Below are positions 1-8,219 of a stretch of DNA of 32,432 bases, in pieces; the first letter of the stretch is position 1; each line of letters starts with the position of its first letter. A program made the position numbers and the translations under genes. The stretch is from contig CANPCK010000006.1 of the NCBI GenBank assembly GCA_947572545.1, positions 1-32,432 on the forward strand. The letters are read 5' to 3'. The notes under the pieces were generated by a model. It did no database searches, was not told where the DNA came from, and was given only the letters and a program-made list of their open reading frames with translations. Source of the DNA: an uncultured Clostridium sp. GTDB lineage: Bacteria; Bacillota; Clostridia; TANB77; CAG-508.

Positions 1-193
1 CTCCATCTTCAATTGTTAAATCTTCTGTAGCTTTAATTTCTACCTTTACTTTTTCTCCTTCTTTTCCTGATACATTTCCTATTGATACATTTTTGAATGT
101 TGCTGTTGCAGCTTGACATGCTACTGCTAGTACTAAACTAACTAACATAAATGCTACTGCTAGTACGATTAATTTTTGTGTGAATGTTTTCAT
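1..193 (-). CDS. secreted protein, N-terminal part (runs off the window)
   Basis: The gene starts at 193 with ATG, behind a GGGAGG ribosome site at about 203-208, and is open to the window edge (64 codons visible). The N-terminus MKTFTQKLIVLAVAFMLVSL continues into a hydrophobic stretch ending VACQAATA, a classical signal peptide with probable cleavage after an Ala-x-Ala site. The mature part begins TFKNVSIGNVSGKEGEKVKV, a beta-strand pattern like the start of a cohesin- or Ig-like extracellular domain. That last assignment is a guess from a short fragment. The upstream transcript carries a leader ORF with a dinucleotide repeat and a hairpin, so expression may be variable. Confidence 0.75.
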   Translation of the reverse strand, partial: MKTFTQKLIVLAVAFMLVSLVLAVACQAATATFKNVSIGNVSGKEGEKVKVEIKATEDLTIEDG

Positions 194-242
194 TCTTTTT
201 TTCCTCCCTTTTTTAATTAAATTATTTTTATATAACAAAAGA

Positions 243-287
243 ACACATAGGAATTTATATGTTAAAAACATATAAGTCCTTATGTGT
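243..287 (-). repeat. imperfect inverted repeat in the 5' leader of the secreted-protein gene
   Basis: Arms 243-263 and 267-287 match at 16 of 21 positions around a 3-nt loop. The outer seven and inner nine pairs are perfect. It lies between the leader ORF and the ribosome site of the secreted-protein gene, so it could act as an mRNA hairpin, attenuator or stabiliser. It has no U-tract, so it is not a standard terminator. Confidence 0.55.
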
Positions 288-307
288 CCTTATATTACCT
301 AATTCTA

Positions 308-376
<69 letters not shown>

Positions 377-412
377 TTTAGTTTTTCTCCTTCTGTTTCA
401 TTTGTATTTACT

Positions 413-441
413 ATTATATATAACCTTAATACATTTGTCAA
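413..441 (-). promoter_or_regulatory. consensus SigA promoter for the leader ORF and secreted protein
   Basis: On the minus strand, TTGACA (436-441) and TATAAT (413-418) are separated by exactly 17 bp. Both hexamers are perfect, so the transcript is probably abundant. Confidence 0.85.
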
Positions 442-451
442 CATTTTTTTA

Positions 452-481
452 AAACAGAGTAGTTTTTATTCTACTCTGTTT
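452..481 (-). terminator. hairpin terminator after the DUF4143 ATPase (copy 1 of 2)
   Basis: A perfect 11-bp stem (452-462 with 471-481) and an 8-nt loop, followed on the minus strand by a run of T then A. A near-identical hairpin occurs at 1924-1954 on the other side of the ATPase gene. Confidence 0.75.
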
Positions 482-502
482 CTTTACGATATTAGTGACA
501 TT

Positions 503-1801
503 TTATATGTATTTTGTAATATATTCTGCCATAAATAGTGGCATATTTATAAGGTTGTCATCTTTACTTAAATTTTTCATTGATATTCTTATCCTTGTTT
601 TGGGATTAAATTTTTGGTTATATATTTTCATACTTGTACTGTTTATATTCTCACCTGCTTTAACTTCAATTGGAATTATCTCATTTTTATATTGAATTAT
701 AAAATCTATTTCGTATCTATTATCAAATGTAAAATAATATGGTTTCATCTCACTAGCTACTAATGTCTGTAATATATAGTTCTCTGTCAAAGCTCCTTTA
801 AATTCTTGAAATAGTTTATTACCTTCTACTACAACTTTGCTATCTAAATCAGTCATTCTTCTTAACAATCCTACATCATTTAGATATATTTTAAATGATG
901 ATAAATCATTATAACTAATAAGTGGCATTTTGGGTACTGTTACATTATATATTTTATTCACTACATTTGCATCTTTTAACCAATTCACAGCTCCTTCATA
1001 TTCCCTTGCTCTTGCACCCTCTTTTGCAACTTGATATAAAAACTTTTTATTTTCTTTTGAAATTTGAGATGGTACACTATTCCAAATTATTGATATTCTA
1101 TTTGCTTCTATGTTACTTGTATGTTTTGCAAAATCACTTTCATATGATTTTATAATATTATTTTGTATCTTGTTCACTCTTTCCATATTTTTTTCTTCTG
1201 TCCACGACTTTACAACTTCTGGCATTCCTCCAATTATGAAATACGCTTTTAGCTTTTCTGTTAGACGGTCAAAAAATATATTAGGAATCTCTTTTATATT
1301 CTTTATGGAATCCATATAATCTACTAAATTTTTGCAGTTATCTGCTTCTAGAAATTCTGTAAATGTCATTGGATACATATCTAAAAATTCTACTTTCCCT
1401 ACTGGAAATGATGTATGTGATAGTCTAATTCCTAATAAAGAACCCGCACTTATTATATGATATTCTTTTGCTTCTTCTTCAAAATATTTTAATGAGTTTA
1501 GTGCATTAGGGCATTCTTGTATTTCATCAAATACGATTAAAGTTTTTTCTGGCTTTATTGCTTTTCCATAAATAAATGCTAATTGTTCTAATATCCTATA
1601 AGGATCTTTAGTATTTTCGAATAAATTATATAATTCTGTATCATGGTCAAAGTTAAAATATGCAATGCCTTCATAGTTTTCTTTTCCAAACTGTTTTATT
1701 ATATATGTTTTTCCAACCTGTCTTGCTCCTCTTAATATTAACGGTTTTCTATCTTTACTCTTTTTCCATTCTAATAGTTTTTTCATTATCTTTCTTTCCA
1801 T
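503..1801 (-). CDS. AAA ATPase with DUF4143 domain
   Basis: A 432-aa protein. Near residues 22-31 it has the P-loop RGARQVGKTY, then a Walker B region IVFDEIQECP near residues 89-98 and a sensor-like SAGSLLGI. The C-terminal half carries the DUF4143 signature, ending in a nuclease-fold-like stretch (YEIDFIIQYKNEIIPIEVKA) that resembles a PD-(D/E)xK core. This is the ATP-binding AAA_14/DUF4143 family, common and often duplicated in anaerobes, of unknown exact function. The start is ATG at 1801 behind GAGGAG. It is a single-gene unit with its own promoter (TATAAT at 1822-1827). It sits between two copies of the same terminator, which suggests insertion next to the aminopeptidase gene. Confidence 0.9.
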   Translation of the reverse strand: MERKIMKKLLEWKKSKDRKPLILRGARQVGKTYIIKQFGKENYEGIAYFNFDHDTELYNLFENTKDPYRILEQLAFIYGKAIKPEKTLIVFDEIQECPNALNSLKYFEEEAKEYHIISAGSLLGIRLSHTSFPVGKVEFLDMYPMTFTEFLEADNCKNLVDYMDSIKNIKEIPNIFFDRLTEKLKAYFIIGGMPEVVKSWTEEKNMERVNKIQNNIIKSYESDFAKHTSNIEANRISIIWNSVPSQISKENKKFLYQVAKEGARAREYEGAVNWLKDANVVNKIYNVTVPKMPLISYNDLSSFKIYLNDVGLLRRMTDLDSKVVVEGNKLFQEFKGALTENYILQTLVASEMKPYYFTFDNRYEIDFIIQYKNEIIPIEVKAGENINSTSMKIYNQKFNPKTRIRISMKNLSKDDNLINMPLFMAEYITKYI

Positions 1802-1841
1802 TCACATCAGCTCCTCTATATATTATAGCATATATTTATAT

Positions 1842-1914
1842 TTTTTACACATTTTTTTAGTTTTTTCTTATACTTTTTACACGTTTTTATGCTCTTTTTA
1901 AAATATTTTTACAC
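1842..1914. repeat. three TTTTTACAC direct repeats at exact 32-bp spacing
   Basis: TTTTTACAC occurs at 1842-1850, 1874-1882 and 1906-1914, that is every 32 bp, about three helical turns. The spacers are AT-rich and differ. On the minus strand these are GTGTAAAAA boxes upstream of the ATPase gene. The first box covers the -35 position of its promoter (-10 TATAAT at 1822-1827). An operator for a regulator binding one face of the DNA is plausible, but the AT-rich setting makes chance repeats easier. Confidence 0.6.
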
Positions 1915-1923
1915 TTTTTTAAA

Positions 1924-1954
1924 AAACAGAGTAGATTTTTATTCTACTCTGTTT
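1924..1954 (-). terminator. hairpin terminator after the M18 aminopeptidase (copy 2 of 2)
   Basis: An 11-bp perfect stem (1924-1934 with 1944-1954), a 9-nt loop and a T6 tail on the minus strand, 9 nt past the aminopeptidase stop. About 42 of 46 positions match the hairpin at 452-481, including flanking sequence. Confidence 0.85.
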
Positions 1955-1963
1955 GTTTATATA

Positions 1964-3385
1964 CTATGCTTCTTCAAAAAATGCTTTATATGTTCTATAT
2001 GCACTATATACATCAAATTTACTTGTTACCTCATAAGGTGAATGCATTGATAGTACTGGTACTCCACAGTCAATTACTTCTATTCCTTTATTTGCTAATA
2101 TATATGCGATAGTTCCTCCACCGCCTACATCTACTCTACCAAGTTCTGCTATTTGGTATTGTATACCATTCTTTTCTAATATTCCTCTTATTTTTCCTAT
2201 AAATTCTGCGTTGGCATCTGATCCTCCACCTTTTCCTCTTGCTCCTGTATATTTGTCAAATGATACACCATAAGATGCAAAGGCACAATTTGTTCTGTCT
2301 GATACAGATGCATATATTGGATCATAGCTTGTTCCTACATCTGCTGATAACATACTTGAGTTACAGAATACTTTATTTAATAGATTTGGTCTATTTTCTC
2401 CAGTTTTGTTTAGTAATTCTACAACAAAGTTGTCAAATGTTTGTGATTCCATTCCTGTATTTCCCATACTTCCAACTTCTTCTTTGTCTGATAATATACA
2501 TATTGCTGTTTTCTCTTGTCTTTCCGCTTCCATAATAGCTCTTAGTGCTGTATATGCACATACTTTATCGTCTTGTCCGTATCCTGCTATCATACTTTTA
2601 TCAAATCCAAGGCTTTTCGCATTAAATGCAGGTACAAGTTCTAATTCTGAACTTAAAAAGTCTGCTTCTTTTATTCCGTATTTTTCATTTAGTATTTTCA
2701 TTATATTTAATTTTACTTTTTCACTAACACTTTCATCTTTATATGGCATGTTTCCAATAAGCAAGTTTAAGTCTTCTCCATCTACTCCTTCTGCTAATGT
2801 TTTTTTCATTTGCTCCATAGCTAGATGTGGTAATAGATCTGTTATTGTAAATATTGGGTCTTCTTCTTTTTCTCCAATATTAACAGTTATTTTTTCTCCA
2901 TTTGTTTTTACTATAACTCCATGTATTGAAAGAGGTATTGCAGTCCATTGATATTTTTTTATTCCTCCATAATAATGTGTATTAAAGTATGCAAATTCTG
3001 TATCTTCATATAACGCATTTGGTTTTAGATCTAATCTAGGAGAGTCAATATGTGCGCCTACAAGATTAAGTCCTTCTTCTAGGTTCCCTTTTCCTATTAC
3101 AGCAATATACATACTTTTTCCTCTATTTACATAGTATACTTTATCTCCTGCAGATACCTTTTCTACTGTGTTTATGTCTTTGTATCCATTTTTGTCTAAT
3201 ATTTCTTTAGCTGATACAACAAATTCTCTTTCTGTTTTTGATTTATTTAAAAATTCTATATATTCATCTGAGAATTTGAATATAATTTTCTTTTCTTCTT
3301 CTGCTAACTTCTCCCATCCTGATTTCTTTTTGTTAAATAACTCCTCTTCTAATTTTTTTCCTTCTGTTTTCTCTTTTTCACTCAT
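1964..3385 (-). CDS. M18 family metallo-aminopeptidase
   Basis: A 473-aa cytoplasmic zinc aminopeptidase that removes N-terminal residues from peptides; full length for the bacterial M18 family. Visible motifs are GAHIDSPRLDLKP (metal-ligand His near residue 112), SDKEEVGSMGNTG (catalytic Glu and metal ligand), GGGSDANAEF, and near the C-terminus SMHSPYEVTS with the last metal His. The start is ATG at 3385 behind AAGGAGG. ychF lies 35 nt upstream on the same strand, so the two are probably co-transcribed and end at the 1924-1954 hairpin. Confidence 0.95.
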   Translation of the reverse strand: MSEKEKTEGKKLEEELFNKKKSGWEKLAEEEKKIIFKFSDEYIEFLNKSKTEREFVVSAKEILDKNGYKDINTVEKVSAGDKVYYVNRGKSMYIAVIGKGNLEEGLNLVGAHIDSPRLDLKPNALYEDTEFAYFNTHYYGGIKKYQWTAIPLSIHGVIVKTNGEKITVNIGEKEEDPIFTITDLLPHLAMEQMKKTLAEGVDGEDLNLLIGNMPYKDESVSEKVKLNIMKILNEKYGIKEADFLSSELELVPAFNAKSLGFDKSMIAGYGQDDKVCAYTALRAIMEAERQEKTAICILSDKEEVGSMGNTGMESQTFDNFVVELLNKTGENRPNLLNKVFCNSSMLSADVGTSYDPIYASVSDRTNCAFASYGVSFDKYTGARGKGGGSDANAEFIGKIRGILEKNGIQYQIAELGRVDVGGGGTIAYILANKGIEVIDCGVPVLSMHSPYEVTSKFDVYSAYRTYKAFFEEA

Positions 3386-3420
3386 ATGTTTTCCTCCTTA
3401 ATTTCTTATATAATTTTTAC

Positions 3421-4512
3421 TTAAACATTAAATCTAAATAATACAATATCTCCATCTTGCATAATATAATCTTTTCCTTCTGAACGTAATAAACCTTTTT
3501 CTTTTACAGCATTCATACTTCCTTCTCTCATTAAGTCGTGATAAGATACTATTTCTGCTCTTATAAATCCTCTTTGTATATCTGAATGGATTTTTCCTGC
3601 TGCTTCTGGTGCTTTTGTTCCTTTTTTTATTGTCCAAGCTCTAACTTCTGGTTTCCCTGCTGTTAAAAATGACATAAGTCCAAGTAAATCATAACTTGTT
3701 TTTACTACTTTATCAAGTCCTGATTCGTCAAGTCCTAATGCTTCTAGCATTTCTTTTTTGTCTTCTCCTTCTAGTGTAGATAGTTCTTCTTCTATTTTTA
3801 CACATAAAGGGATTACTTTTGCATTTTCTGTTTTTGCATGTTCTCTTACTTCATTTACATATTTATCTGTATCTGCTGAAAGTATCTGTTTTTCGCTAAT
3901 ATTTGCGATATATAGTATTGGCTTTAATGTTAATAAATATGTATCTTTCATGATTTCTTGTTCTTCTTCTGTAAAATCTATTGTTCTTGCAGATTTTCCT
4001 TCTTCTAGAACTTTTTTTACTTTTTCTAATACTTCTATTTCAAAAGCATATTTTTTGTCTGCTTTTAACATTTTTTTTGCTTTTTCTATTCTTTTTTCAA
4101 CAGTTTCTATATCTGCAAATATTAATTCTAGGTTAATTGTTTCTATATCTCTTTTTGGGGATACATTTCCATCTACATGTACTACATTTGAGTCTTCAAA
4201 ACATCTTACTACTTCTGCTATACTGTCTACTTCACGAATATGTGATAAAAATTTATTTCCTAATCCTTCTCCTTTGCTTGCTCCTTTTACAAGTCCTGCT
4301 ATATCTACGAATTCTATAACTGCTGGCGTTGTTTTTTCTGGTTCATACATCTTTGTTAGCTCGTTTAATCTTTCATCTGGTACTGCTACCATTCCTACAT
4401 TAGGTTCTATTGTACAAAATGGATAGTTTGCACATTCTGCTCCTGCATTTGTTATAGCATTAAACATTGTACTTTTTCCAACGTTTGGAAGTCCTACTAT
4501 TCCAATTTTCAT
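3421..4512 (-). CDS. ychF: redox-regulated ATPase YchF (OLA1-type)
   Basis: A 363-aa Obg-related P-loop protein that binds ribosomes and prefers ATP over GTP. The G1 motif GLPNVGKST is at residues 6-14, followed by DIAGLVKGASKGEGLGNKFL (switch II). ANISEKQ, near residue 203, replaces the usual NKxD, as expected for this ATP-binding family. The C-terminus has the TGS domain (EVRAWTIKKGTKAPEAAGKI, then RGFIRAEI and IMQDGDIVLFRFNV). Length and order match the family. The start is ATG at 4512 with an AAAGGA site. Confidence 0.97.
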   Translation of the reverse strand: MKIGIVGLPNVGKSTMFNAITNAGAECANYPFCTIEPNVGMVAVPDERLNELTKMYEPEKTTPAVIEFVDIAGLVKGASKGEGLGNKFLSHIREVDSIAEVVRCFEDSNVVHVDGNVSPKRDIETINLELIFADIETVEKRIEKAKKMLKADKKYAFEIEVLEKVKKVLEEGKSARTIDFTEEEQEIMKDTYLLTLKPILYIANISEKQILSADTDKYVNEVREHAKTENAKVIPLCVKIEEELSTLEGEDKKEMLEALGLDESGLDKVVKTSYDLLGLMSFLTAGKPEVRAWTIKKGTKAPEAAGKIHSDIQRGFIRAEIVSYHDLMREGSMNAVKEKGLLRSEGKDYIMQDGDIVLFRFNV

Positions 4513-4719
4513 TTTTGCTTTCCTTTCTTTTATTAATAAATTACTTTAATTAGTATAACACATATTTTTGCTTTTGTGTTGAAAATTTTATAAAAATTAC
4601 AAGTTTGGATAAATTTGAATGCTTCTAAAAAGTCTAAAGAGAGTTCTCTGAATAATCAACGTACTTGAATGAGCAGTTCCCCTTACCTCTTAGTAATATC
4701 TTCTCCTTCTATATATACA

Positions 4720-4758
4720 AAAACAACTTACAAGTTCTTATATCTTATAAGTTGTTTT
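4720..4758 (-). terminator. terminator after the YdcF-like gene
   Basis: AAAACAACTTA (4720-4730) pairs perfectly with 4748-4758. The stem can extend 3 bp further past a C-A mismatch. A run of five T follows on the minus strand. The rest of the gap (4513-4719) holds no gene that I can support. Confidence 0.85.
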
Positions 4759-4765
4759 ATCTTAT

Positions 4766-5791
4766 TTATAACTCATAATCATCTGTCACTTCTATATCAC
4801 CTGTTCGTATTATAGGTTCTTGAATGTCTCCCTTTATAAATGCATTTCTACTACTTGCTATTTCTCTTCTAAGGTCTTGAGTTAATTTGAGGTCTGTACA
4901 ATATAGTCTTTTTAATTCTTTTCTAAAAGCTTTTTCATCAAATTTTGGAGCTCTTAATATAACCTTTAGACTTTCATATTGTTCTAAATCTAATGTCGAA
5001 GGACACCATGTAAATTTAACTTTATCTCCAAATACTTTTTTAAATTGTCCTATTGCTCTATTTCCATGAGTACAAGTTGTTACTAATATTGCTGTTGTAG
5101 TTCTTATACCACTTTCTACCTCTTCTGAATCGAAAATATTTTTACAAAACTGAGCATTTTCTTGTGTAGTTGATGACATAGGTTCTGTCAAAATATCTTC
5201 TGAATTTATCCCTGCACTTTTAAGAAATTTTTCTGTCAATTTTGATAAATGCTTTTGATAGTCTTCATCAAATTCTTTTTCAATAAATGTTTCTGCTCCC
5301 CAATCTGCTTCTGGTAAATCATTCCATTGTAATCCTCCGACTGGTTTATTATCCATATATTCTTCTAGTGTTTTATGATGTATGAACCCCTTTTTGTCTC
5401 TTTCCTTTCTTATACCCCCTGTAAATATTATTCTTTTGACAATTCCTAATTTATATAATTCAAAAGCTTTTATTGCTCTTTCTCTAGTAGTTGGTAATCC
5501 TAAATTTCCTAAAACTATGGCTATATCTGCTGAATTTTGCTCTCTATTTGGTGATCTTGCTAAGTCTGTTATATTACTTCCTATTACAAAATCAAAAAGT
5601 TCTTCTGGTGTTAATTCTCTACCTTCTGGAGTAGCAATACTTATCTCTTTTGTCTTTTCTATCCATGTTAATGTCCTTGTTATGCTTCCAATCTGAACTT
5701 TCCTTACCCATTTTCCTTTTATTTCATTATCTTTACAATTTGGATCTTCATTATCTATTATTAATTGTGATAGCCTATATTGTTTTGACAT
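4766..5791 (-). CDS. YdcF/ElyC-like DUF218 domain protein
   Basis: A 341-aa protein. The core matches the DUF218 fold: ADIAIVLGNLGLPTTRERAI, then LYKLGIVKRIIFTGGI, then MSSTTQENAQFCKNIF and ILVTTCTHGNRAIGQFKKVF. Members bind a phosphate- or nucleotide-like ligand; some act in cell-envelope metabolism, but the substrate is unknown. The N-terminal ~80 residues and the insert around GLQWNDLPEADW go beyond the minimal domain. No signal peptide is visible, so it is probably cytoplasmic. The start was set at ATG 5791 because AGAAGGAA lies just upstream; an ATG at 5824 has no such site. It is transcribed alone from the promoter at 5894-5922. Confidence 0.8.
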   Translation of the reverse strand: MSKQYRLSQLIIDNEDPNCKDNEIKGKWVRKVQIGSITRTLTWIEKTKEISIATPEGRELTPEELFDFVIGSNITDLARSPNREQNSADIAIVLGNLGLPTTRERAIKAFELYKLGIVKRIIFTGGIRKERDKKGFIHHKTLEEYMDNKPVGGLQWNDLPEADWGAETFIEKEFDEDYQKHLSKLTEKFLKSAGINSEDILTEPMSSTTQENAQFCKNIFDSEEVESGIRTTTAILVTTCTHGNRAIGQFKKVFGDKVKFTWCPSTLDLEQYESLKVILRAPKFDEKAFRKELKRLYCTDLKLTQDLRREIASSRNAFIKGDIQEPIIRTGDIEVTDDYEL

Positions 5792-5893
5792 ATAATTCCT
5801 TCTTTCTATTTTATTATATATCATTCTTATATTTAAAATAATTATATTAATATTCTGATTCTTTTCTTAGTCTATTCTCCATATATGTAGATT

Positions 5894-5922
5894 ATTATAA
5901 CATATTTTAGTAAGATAAGCAA
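5894..5922 (-). promoter_or_regulatory. promoter for the YdcF-like gene
   Basis: On the minus strand, TTGCTT (5917-5922) and TATAAT (5894-5899) are 17 bp apart, giving a leader of roughly 95 nt. Confidence 0.65.
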
Positions 5923-6116
5923 TTTCTATTATATGTTCAGTTATGAATTTTGGCTATTAAATTTTATACTAACCACATATTATTTATGCTAATTTAAGCT
6001 TTAGTACTCCTAATTTTAAAAAAAACATTCTTTAATATATAATTATCAAAAGAAGACACTATTACAATTATAATCAATTAAATTCTTGTACTGTTTTAAA
6101 CTCAAACATAAGAAAA
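5923..6116. other. AT-rich intergenic stretch, nothing recognised
   Basis: No ORF with a ribosome site, no clear repeat and no tRNA-like fold was seen here. Confidence 0.6.
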
Positions 6117-6158
6117 GTGGCTTCGCCACATGTGCATTTTGCTTTGCAAATATGCACA
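6117..6158. repeat. two adjacent small palindromes
   Basis: GTGGC-TTC-GCCAC (6117-6129) is a perfect stem-loop. One nucleotide later, TGTGCATTTTGC (6131-6142) pairs with 6146-6158 with a single bulge. The pair is more GC-rich than its surroundings. It could be a small structured RNA, a REP-like element or part of a decayed element. Confidence 0.6.
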
Positions 6159-6206
6159 GACTAAGGAAACTTAACATTGTCGAATAGTCAAAATCTGCAA
6201 TTTTTC

Positions 6207-6586
6207 CTAGCCTCTTTTAAATAAAACATATTTCATAAGTTTTTTTGTATCTTCTACTGATATATTCATATTATTTCTTGTATCAATAGTTTTTATAAAT
6301 TCTTTTGGCTTATCTCCAAATTAAGTTTATTTTTATTAATTATATATTGTGTTGACCCCAATTGATATATAACCGAAACAGCTAGTCCAATAGAAGTACA
6401 AAATGGTGATGGTATAAAAGAACAACATATTCTTAATATATTTGCAATTTGTTTACTAATAGTAGCTTTTATAGCAGAGTATTCAAGTTGAATATAAGTT
6501 AATTTTGTAATATATATTGGATACATATATAAAGATATCAATTCGATTCCTACTATTTCTTTAAATTCACAAATAGAAAAAATCAA
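6207..6586 (-). pseudogene. possible decayed gene remnant (two frames)
   Basis: One frame (6293-6586) reads hydrophobic text such as SIGLAVSVIYQLGSTQYI and stops at 6293. A shifted frame continues from about 6330 with DKPKEFIKTIDTRNNMNISV, then EDTKKLMKYVLFKRG, to a TAG at 6207-6209. Together they look like the end of a gene with an internal frameshift, but there is no CGG at the junction. The apparent start (TTG at 6586) lies in a terminator and has no ribosome site. No family is recognised. Confidence 0.25.
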
Positions 6587-6604
6587 CCTTTACAGTTGAT
6601 TTTT
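6578..6604 (-). terminator. terminator of the sigH-tRNA-Thr transcript
   Basis: AAAAATCAAC (6578-6587) pairs perfectly with 6595-6604 over a 7-nt loop, followed by a T-run on the minus strand, about 35 nt past the tRNA 3' end. Confidence 0.85.
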
Positions 6605-6638
6605 CAATACTTCGCCAAAGTGCGATGATTTTACTTAA

Positions 6639-6714
<76 letters not shown>

Positions 6715-6722
6715 ACTTTATC

Positions 6723-7388
6723 TTAAATGTTTTCTTGATTATTTATTATTCCTTTAAGTGCTTTTTTTCTTATTCTTTGGATAGCATTATCCACTGATTT
6801 CACAGGAGCTTCAAGTTCTTCTGCAATTTTAATATAACTATCTCCCTTTATAAATTTTTTTAAAACTTGTTTTTCAAAATCACTAAGTGATTTATCTATT
6901 GTTTCTTCTATCAATCTATAATATTCTTTCTTTGTTATTGTGTCTAATGGATCTTCCATTGTTGTATTATTTAAAATATCTAGTAATGTTTTATCGTCAT
7001 CATCATATGTAGATGTATTTAGTGATAAATATGAGTTAAGTGGCATATGCTTTTGCCTGTTTGAACTTTTTATCGCTGTAATTAGTTGTCTTTCTACACA
7101 CATATTAGCAAAAGTTCTAAATGTATTATGCTTGTCCTCTTTAAAGCTTTGCACCGCCTTATATAGACCTATCATTCCTTCTTGGAATATATCATCTTTT
7201 TCTGCACCAATAATAAAATACTTGCTTACCTTCATGTAGACAAGTTCTTTATATTTATTTAATAAATAGTCTAGAGCTTCTTTATTGTTAACTGTATCTT
7301 CTTTTATAAGTAATATTATTTCTTCATCACTCATTTTACTAAAATCGTTATTTTGCTCTATTTGAAAAAACTTAGTAGCATTTCCCAT
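6723..7388 (-). CDS. sigH: RNA polymerase sigma factor SigH (Spo0H)
   Basis: A 221-aa sigma-70 family factor for entry into sporulation and the transition state. Region 2 is visible as ALDYLLNKYKELVYMKVSKY, IFQEGMIGLYKAVQSF and NTFRTFANMCVERQLITAIK. The linker RQKHMPLNSYLSLN is diagnostic of SigH. Region 4 is DFEKQVLKKFIKGDSYIKIA, then the helix-turn-helix EELEAPVKSVDNAIQRIRKK. The start is ATG at 7388, 6-7 nt after AGGAGG; an upstream in-frame start at 7433 would fall on its promoter. tRNA-Thr follows directly. Confidence 0.95.
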   Translation of the reverse strand: MGNATKFFQIEQNNDFSKMSDEEIILLIKEDTVNNKEALDYLLNKYKELVYMKVSKYFIIGAEKDDIFQEGMIGLYKAVQSFKEDKHNTFRTFANMCVERQLITAIKSSNRQKHMPLNSYLSLNTSTYDDDDKTLLDILNNTTMEDPLDTITKKEYYRLIEETIDKSLSDFEKQVLKKFIKGDSYIKIAEELEAPVKSVDNAIQRIRKKALKGIINNQENI

Positions 7389-7421
7389 GTACGTCCTCCT
7401 GCATATTGCTTCTTTAGCATT

Positions 7422-7449
7422 ATTATACCACAAAACCCTTCTGTGTCAA
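7422..7449 (-). promoter_or_regulatory. SigA-type promoter of sigH
   Basis: On the minus strand, TTGACA (7444-7449), a 16-bp spacer, then TATAAT (7422-7427), about 35 nt upstream of the start codon. Confidence 0.8.
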
Positions 7450-7476
7450 TAGATTACAGTAAGATTTTTTAAATTA

Positions 7477-7523
7477 AAGAACATTCCTAAAATCTCATTA
7501 ATGAAACTTTGAGAATGTTCCTT
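7477..7523 (-). terminator. terminator-like hairpin after spoVT
   Basis: AAGAACATTC (7477-7486) pairs with 7513-7523 with one bulged base, and the inner segments are also partly complementary. It lies 10 nt past the spoVT stop; the U-tract is weak. Confidence 0.6.
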
Positions 7524-7533
7524 AATTTGTCTA

Positions 7534-8088
7534 TTAAATATCCATTTGATTTCCTAAAAAACCTGCTGCTGATTCTACTACTTTTGCTTCTGTTTCTCCC
7601 ATTTTTGTCTTTGCATCTTTTGATAATAGTATTACACTTCCTATAACATCTCCTTGCGCAATTATTGGATATACTACTTGTGAGTTTAGTGTTCTTTCTT
7701 TTCCTTCATTTTTTGTTACTGGTATTGATACTTCATTGTTTTCTTTACTCAAATATACTTCTTTGTCATCCATAAGTTGTTCTAATTCTTTTGATAAATC
7801 TTGTTCTAAGAATTCTTTTTTAGAAGCTCCTGATACAGCTATTACTGTATCTTTATCTGTTATACAAGCTATATGTCCTGTTGTTCTTGATAGTGTTTCT
7901 GCATAACCACTTGCAAATTCTGAAAGTTCTCCTATTGGAGAATATTTTTTAAGTATTACTTCTCCCTCTTTATCTGTAAATATTTCAAGTGGGTCTCCTT
8001 CTTTTATACGAAGTACTTTCCTTATTTCTTTTGGAATTACTATTCTTCCTAAATCATCTATTCTTCTAACTACACCTGTTGCTTTCAA
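7534..8088 (-). CDS. spoVT: stage V sporulation protein T
   Basis: A 184-aa transcription regulator that tunes the SigG regulon in the forespore. The N-terminal AbrB-type swapped-hairpin DNA-binding domain is clear: MKATGVVRRIDDLGRIVIPK, then EIRKVLRIKEGDPLEI (residues 1-50). The C-terminal GAF-like domain runs from about residue 60 (FASGYAETLSRTTGHIACIT) to AAGFLGNQMDI. Length is normal. The start is a TTG at 8088, just after AAAGGAGG. The gene is divergent from a small acid-soluble spore protein gene, with 131 bp between the two starts. Confidence 0.96.
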   Translation of the reverse strand: MKATGVVRRIDDLGRIVIPKEIRKVLRIKEGDPLEIFTDKEGEVILKKYSPIGELSEFASGYAETLSRTTGHIACITDKDTVIAVSGASKKEFLEQDLSKELEQLMDDKEVYLSKENNEVSIPVTKNEGKERTLNSQVVYPIIAQGDVIGSVILLSKDAKTKMGETEAKVVESAAGFLGNQMDI

Positions 8089-8219
8089 AATTATTCCTCC
8101 TTTTTATTTACTTTAACCCTATTATTTGTCATAATAAAAAAATTATTCATTTAAAGTTATATTTTATGAATTTTGTGTATATACTTTACTTAAAGAATAT
8201 TATTTGTTGGAGGTTTTAT

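Noticed and set aside
1842-1914. CRISPR array
   Set aside because: The repeats are 9 bp, AT-rich and only three in number. No CRISPR array or cas gene was seen anywhere in the window.
4620-4700. Possible structured RNA or riboswitch between ychF and the YdcF-like gene
   Set aside because: Only short complementary segments are visible, and no known riboswitch core could be recognised.
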